A stretch of DNA of 64,000 nt from NCBI GenBank assembly GCA_947084935.1, contig CAMTUH010000009.1, positions 1 to 64,000 of the forward strand, read 5' to 3'. This document shows positions 60,644 through 64,000 of this stretch, in pieces (position 1 is the first letter of the stretch; each line of letters starts with the position of its first letter). The stretch comes from CAMTUH01 sp947084935 (GTDB taxonomy: Bacteria; Pseudomonadota; Gammaproteobacteria; Coxiellales; Coxiellaceae). Under the pieces are notes generated by a model. It did no database searches, was not told where the DNA came from, and saw nothing but the letters and a program-made list of their open reading frames with translations. A program made the position numbers and the translations under genes.

Positions 60644-61900
60644 ATGTCATTTACAAAACTCGGCTTATCCGCCGAATTGCTTGCTGCTGTTAACGAGCAG
60701 GGCTATCAAACTCCAACCCCAATCCAACTACAGGCTATCCCCGCCATTCTGGAGGGGCATGATATTATGGCCTCGGCACAGACGGGCACCGGTAAAACCG
60801 CCGGATTTACGTTACCGTTATTACAACGACTGTGCGGCGCAGCGCACAATCCTCATCAACACCGCCGGCCGGTTCGAGCGCTCATTTTAACGCCTACGCG
60901 CGAATTAGCGGCACAGGTTAGCGAAAAAGTTGGAACGTACGGTAAATATTTACCCTTAAAATCAGCCGTAGTTTTTGGCGGCGTTAAGATCAGTCCGCAG
61001 ATTTCACGTTTGCGCCAAGGCGTGGATATTTTAGTAGCAACCCCGGGGCGATTGCTGGATTTAGTCAATCAACGCGCGGTTAATCTCTCTTCCGTTGAAA
61101 TTCTCGTGCTGGACGAAGCGGATCGCATGCTCGACATGGGCTTTATCCACGACGTTCGAAGAATACTGAGTTTACTGCCAAATAATCGTCAAAATTTATT
61201 GTTTTCAGCGACCTTTTCAACGGAAATTAAAACACTCGCCGATAAAATATTAAAATCTCCGATTATTATTGGGACTATACAATGTAACGTGCCGACAGAA
61301 CAAGTGAAGCAAGTTGTTTATCCCGTAGACCGCAGCCGTAAACGTGAACTGTTGTCGTTTATTATCGGATCTAAAAATTGGCAACAGGTTCTCGTCTTTA
61401 CACGAACCAAACACGGCGCTAATCGTCTTGCCACGCAATTGCATGATGATGGTTTATCCTCAGCCGCCATCCACGGCAATAAAAGCCAAGGAGCGCGCAC
61501 CCGTGCATTGGCCGATTTTAAACAAGGTAAAACGCGCGTATTGGTCGCAACCGACATCGCCGCCCGTGGTTTGGATATTGATAAGCTTCCATATGTGGTA
61601 AACTACGATATGCCTTCCGTCGCTAATGATTACGTACACCGCATTGGCCGAACGGGTCGAGCCAGTAACGTTGGCATGGCTGTTTCACTGATCTCTGCCG
61701 ACGAACGTAATTTGCTGAATGATATTGAGAGACTATTGAAATATAAACTAGACCAAGAGATCATACCGGGTTATGAACCGGGTCCGTCCAGTGCGGCAGG
61801 GCAGATGCATACACAAAGGAAATTTCATGCAAAAGTTCATCGACATCACTCGGGATATCCTTCTAGAAAATCGGCAAACAGGCGATCGAACAATTGGTAA
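60644..61900 (+). CDS. rhlE: DEAD-box RNA helicase RhlE
   Basis: 418 residues; AGGAG before the ATG. ATP-dependent RNA helicase of ribosome assembly and RNA decay. Seen: Q motif (FTKLGLSAELLAAVNEQGYQTPTPIQ), AQTGTGKTA, PTRELA, TPGRLLD, DEAD, SAT, and HRIGRTGR, with a short basic C-terminal tail (about 375-418) of His/Arg/Ser. The last codons overlap a 29-codon frame that resembles the start of thymidylate synthase. A long leader precedes it. Confidence 0.95.
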   Translation: MSFTKLGLSAELLAAVNEQGYQTPTPIQLQAIPAILEGHDIMASAQTGTGKTAGFTLPLLQRLCGAAHNPHQHRRPVRALILTPTRELAAQVSEKVGTYGKYLPLKSAVVFGGVKISPQISRLRQGVDILVATPGRLLDLVNQRAVNLSSVEILVLDEADRMLDMGFIHDVRRILSLLPNNRQNLLFSATFSTEIKTLADKILKSPIIIGTIQCNVPTEQVKQVVYPVDRSRKRELLSFIIGSKNWQQVLVFTRTKHGANRLATQLHDDGLSSAAIHGNKSQGARTRALADFKQGKTRVLVATDIAARGLDIDKLPYVVNYDMPSVANDYVHRIGRTGRASNVGMAVSLISADERNLLNDIERLLKYKLDQEIIPGYEPGPSSAAGQMHTQRKFHAKVHRHHSGYPSRKSANRRSNNW

Positions 61901-61916
61901 GTATGTCAAAAAATAA
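61827..61916 (+). pseudogene. Possible thymidylate synthase 5' remnant
   Basis: ATG at 61827 after AAGGAA opens 29 codons: MQKFIDITRDILLENRQTGDRT is like the first 22 residues of ThyA (MKQYLDL..VLENGTEKSDRTGTGT), then the frame ends at IGKYVKK without the GTGT that should follow. It lies over the 3' end of rhlE. Short, so the match could be chance. Confidence 0.3.
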
Positions 61917-62937
61917 GATGGAAAATGATTCTCTAAAATCTATTCACTACCTTTATAAATCGCATTGCTTGCGCAGTGGGATTGAGGTGATCCTCACCGT
62001 TCTAGTATTTGTAGGCCTAGGAACTGCTCTGTGTTTACTAAAGTTCAACACGTATGCAGTAATTCCGCTCAGTTTAATGATGGGTTTAGCTTACGTCCGC
62101 ATTTTTTTATTGATGCACGATTGCGTACATGATGCATTATTTGTCTCGAAAAAATGGAACCGTATTGTTGGATCCCTTTTGGGGTTGACCATTTTAACAC
62201 CGTTTCAATACTGGCGTTTACAACACATAAAACACCATCGCTATAATGCAAATCTGGATCATCGTGGAATAGGTGATATTTCGGTCTTAACGGTAGAGGA
62301 ATTTAGACGCGCTGGCTCATGGAAAAAGTTTCTGTATATTTTGTACCGAAACCCATTGATTATGTTTTTTCTGGGCGGTCCTTTTGAATTCCTGGTTAAA
62401 ATGCGCTTCGTAAAGAAATACAGACATTTTAGCAAGCAGGAACGGAAAAAGAGTTGGCGCTCCGTTAACAGAACAACTATTTTTGGCATTCTAATTTATG
62501 GTGCCTTAACTTTAGCGCTTGGATGGAATTTTTTAATATTCGCCTTTCTCATTCCTATCATTGTAGCAACTGCGATAGGAGTCTTTTTATTTTACATCCA
62601 ACACAATTTTGAAAATAGTTTTTTTGAAAAACAGTCGAATTGGAATCATCTTGACGCCGCCCTTCGAGGAAGCAGCTACATCAAGTTGCCACGATTTTTT
62701 TCATGGATGATCTGCAATATTAATTATCACCACGTTCATCATTTAAGCCCATGCATCCCATTTTATCAGTTAAATAAATGTCATGCAGAGCATGCCGCGC
62801 TAAAAAACGTGGACGCCTACAATATTCCTCGTGCCTTTAGCTTCATCCGGTTAAAATTATACGACGAGAGCAGGAGATGCATGATTGGCTGGAAAGCTTA
62901 CAAACGGCTGTATCGCAATAGAACTTTGTCCGTGTGA
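61903..62937 (+). CDS. Membrane fatty acid desaturase
   Basis: 344 residues from the ATG at 61903 (an in-frame ATG at 61894 is also open). Integral membrane di-iron desaturase: four or so membrane helices and three histidine boxes, HDCVHD, HIKHHR and HHVHH (with NINYHHVHHLSP), which bind the two irons. It introduces double bonds into acyl chains and so adjusts membrane fluidity. The delta-12-type NINYHHVHH arrangement is as in plant and bacterial acyl-lipid desaturases. It overlaps the rhlE stop region, so it may be co-transcribed with rhlE, a cold-associated helicase. Confidence 0.88.
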   Translation: MSKNKMENDSLKSIHYLYKSHCLRSGIEVILTVLVFVGLGTALCLLKFNTYAVIPLSLMMGLAYVRIFLLMHDCVHDALFVSKKWNRIVGSLLGLTILTPFQYWRLQHIKHHRYNANLDHRGIGDISVLTVEEFRRAGSWKKFLYILYRNPLIMFFLGGPFEFLVKMRFVKKYRHFSKQERKKSWRSVNRTTIFGILIYGALTLALGWNFLIFAFLIPIIVATAIGVFLFYIQHNFENSFFEKQSNWNHLDAALRGSSYIKLPRFFSWMICNINYHHVHHLSPCIPFYQLNKCHAEHAALKNVDAYNIPRAFSFIRLKLYDESRRCMIGWKAYKRLYRNRTLSV

Positions 62938-62972
62938 AATTTTCAGAAAGAAAAAGCAGCCCCCACCCTGAA

Positions 62973-64000
62973 CTAACGTTTAGAAAAATATAATTTTTCA
63001 AACTCCTCACGTGACAATGGGACTGAAAAATAGTAGCCCTGAGCAAACAGACATTGTTTTTCCCTCAGCAACTTAGCCTGACTCTTCTGAGTCACTCCTT
63101 CAGCAATAACAGAAATTTTTAACGACTTTCCAACTTTAATAATGCTATCGATAATTTGAATTATGCCCCGATTCTGCGGAAATTCCCGCAAAAACTTCTG
63201 ATCAATTTTTAAATAGGAAACGGGAAGCTTCTGTAGAAAGTACAACGACGTATAACCCGAACCGAAATCATCAATAGAGAAATTAACTCCCAGCTTATGA
63301 ATTTGATTCATCACGCGCGTAGCTTTTGCTATGTCACGTATCAAAGCCGTTTCGGTTATTTCCAACACTAACACTAAATTTTTACGAAAAGCAGCATGTT
63401 TTTTTATAAAATTAATAAACCATTTTTTAAAATGGAGGCTGTGCAATTCCGAGGCGCTGAGATTAATAGCAAGCATAAAATTATTCAAGGATTTTGGATA
63501 CTTTCTCTGCCATTCTAAAAATTGTAAGCACGCAGTTTCAACAACCCATTGATCAATGCTCTCAATAAGCCCAGATTTCTCAGCGATTGGAATGAAGCGC
63601 ATGGGTTTCACGTTCCCAAGCGTATTATTTTTCCATCTCAGGAGAACCTCGACACCACAAATTTCATTTTTATTAGGTGTTAAAGCCACAATCGGTTGAT
63701 AAACTAGCCGAAACTCTTCTTTGCTAACTGCATTGCATAATTCATTTTCGATTAATATATTTTTTAATATTAATCTGTGCATTCTTTCGGAAAAATAATT
63801 ATATGACCCAGGCCCTCGATTCTTTGCATGCGATAATGCAATTTCAGCATCCCGTATCATTTTATCCGCAGAACTTCCCGAAAGAGAAAAATTCGAAATT
63901 CCAATGCAAGTGGTACAACTGATTTGGATTCCCTTAAAAGTAAAAGGTTTTTTAAAAACGTTAATTAATCGTCTCGCTATTTTATCCGCCATACGGTAAT
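62973..64000 (-). CDS. GGDEF-EAL cyclic-di-GMP protein, partial
   Basis: The C-terminal about 342 residues; the gene continues beyond the right edge of the window. The first part is the end of a GGDEF domain (CTTCIGISNFSLSG, DAEIALSHAKNRG) and then a full EAL domain: catalytic EVLLRW (ExLxR form), INLSA, EITETALI, IDDFGSGYTSL, LKIDQKF and IAEGV, QGYYFSVPL. Residues for metal binding and catalysis are present, so c-di-GMP hydrolysis is plausible. N-terminal sensor regions are unseen. Confidence 0.92.
   Translation of the reverse strand, partial: YRMADKIARRLINVFKKPFTFKGIQISCTTCIGISNFSLSGSSADKMIRDAEIALSHAKNRGPGSYNYFSERMHRLILKNILIENELCNAVSKEEFRLVYQPIVALTPNKNEICGVEVLLRWKNNTLGNVKPMRFIPIAEKSGLIESIDQWVVETACLQFLEWQRKYPKSLNNFMLAINLSASELHSLHFKKWFINFIKKHAAFRKNLVLVLEITETALIRDIAKATRVMNQIHKLGVNFSIDDFGSGYTSLYFLQKLPVSYLKIDQKFLREFPQNRGIIQIIDSIIKVGKSLKISVIAEGVTQKSQAKLLREKQCLFAQGYYFSVPLSREEFEKLYFSKR

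Overview
The window reads as a gene-dense chromosomal segment of a gammaproteobacterium of the Legionellales, most likely Coxiellaceae. This is inferred from the gene set (gyrA-serC-aroA-cmk-rpsA-lapAB-pyrF, a complete ccm operon, a solitary IucA/IucC enzyme), from GTAGCC...GGCTAC palindromic repeats, and from promoters of lineage-specific genes that carry PmrA-type tandem boxes as used for Dot/Icm effector genes in Coxiella and Legionella. From memory, its PyrF differs from that of Coxiella burnetii, so a related species is likely; I could not run a search.

Layout. 1-13 kb: a poly-serine protein with a PmrA-type promoter, a MoeB/ThiF enzyme, DoxX, an orphan bufferin-like precursor, smc-zipA-ligA, a POT transporter with OsmC, and a Sel1/SPOR lipoprotein. 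12.5-14.1 kb: small secreted proteins, including a 48-codon gene with its own Shine-Dalgarno and terminator. 14-19 kb: rseP, rlmD (whose N-terminus is encoded by a palindromic repeat) and relA. 19-21.4 kb: two tiny membrane proteins, a candidate effector membrane protein and an exported protein. 21.4-28.8 kb: ccmABCDEFGHI for cytochrome c maturation, invaded twice by repeats, then wecA. 28.9-39 kb: comEA-like, pyrF, lapBA, rpsA, cmk, aroA, serC, gyrA. 39-50 kb: an amidohydrolase, HMG-CoA lyase, a second lineage-specific membrane protein, birA, dedA, an NIS siderophore synthetase, uvrB and an aspartate aminotransferase.

50-55.6 kb is the accessory zone. It holds a tRNA-Asn whose 5' end is duplicated about 144 bp upstream, an AbrB-type antitoxin with a frameshifted PIN toxin, a PmrA-box gene cut short by an IS481-like remnant, an intact higBA pair, a RhuM remnant, and a PmrA-box gene split by a likely CTTG-repeat frameshift. 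55.6-64 kb: a MerA/Lpd-like flavoprotein, a divergent HPPD-like (VOC fold) protein in a likely operon with a hybrid histidine kinase, rhlE, a fatty-acid desaturase, and an EAL protein cut by the window edge.

The most interesting signal is a shared promoter architecture: two 9-mers at an 11-nt period with N2 between them, then exactly 7 nt to the -10. It precedes four otherwise unrelated lineage-specific genes (starts 546, 19605, 51436, 55244) and marks them as a candidate PmrA-controlled effector set.
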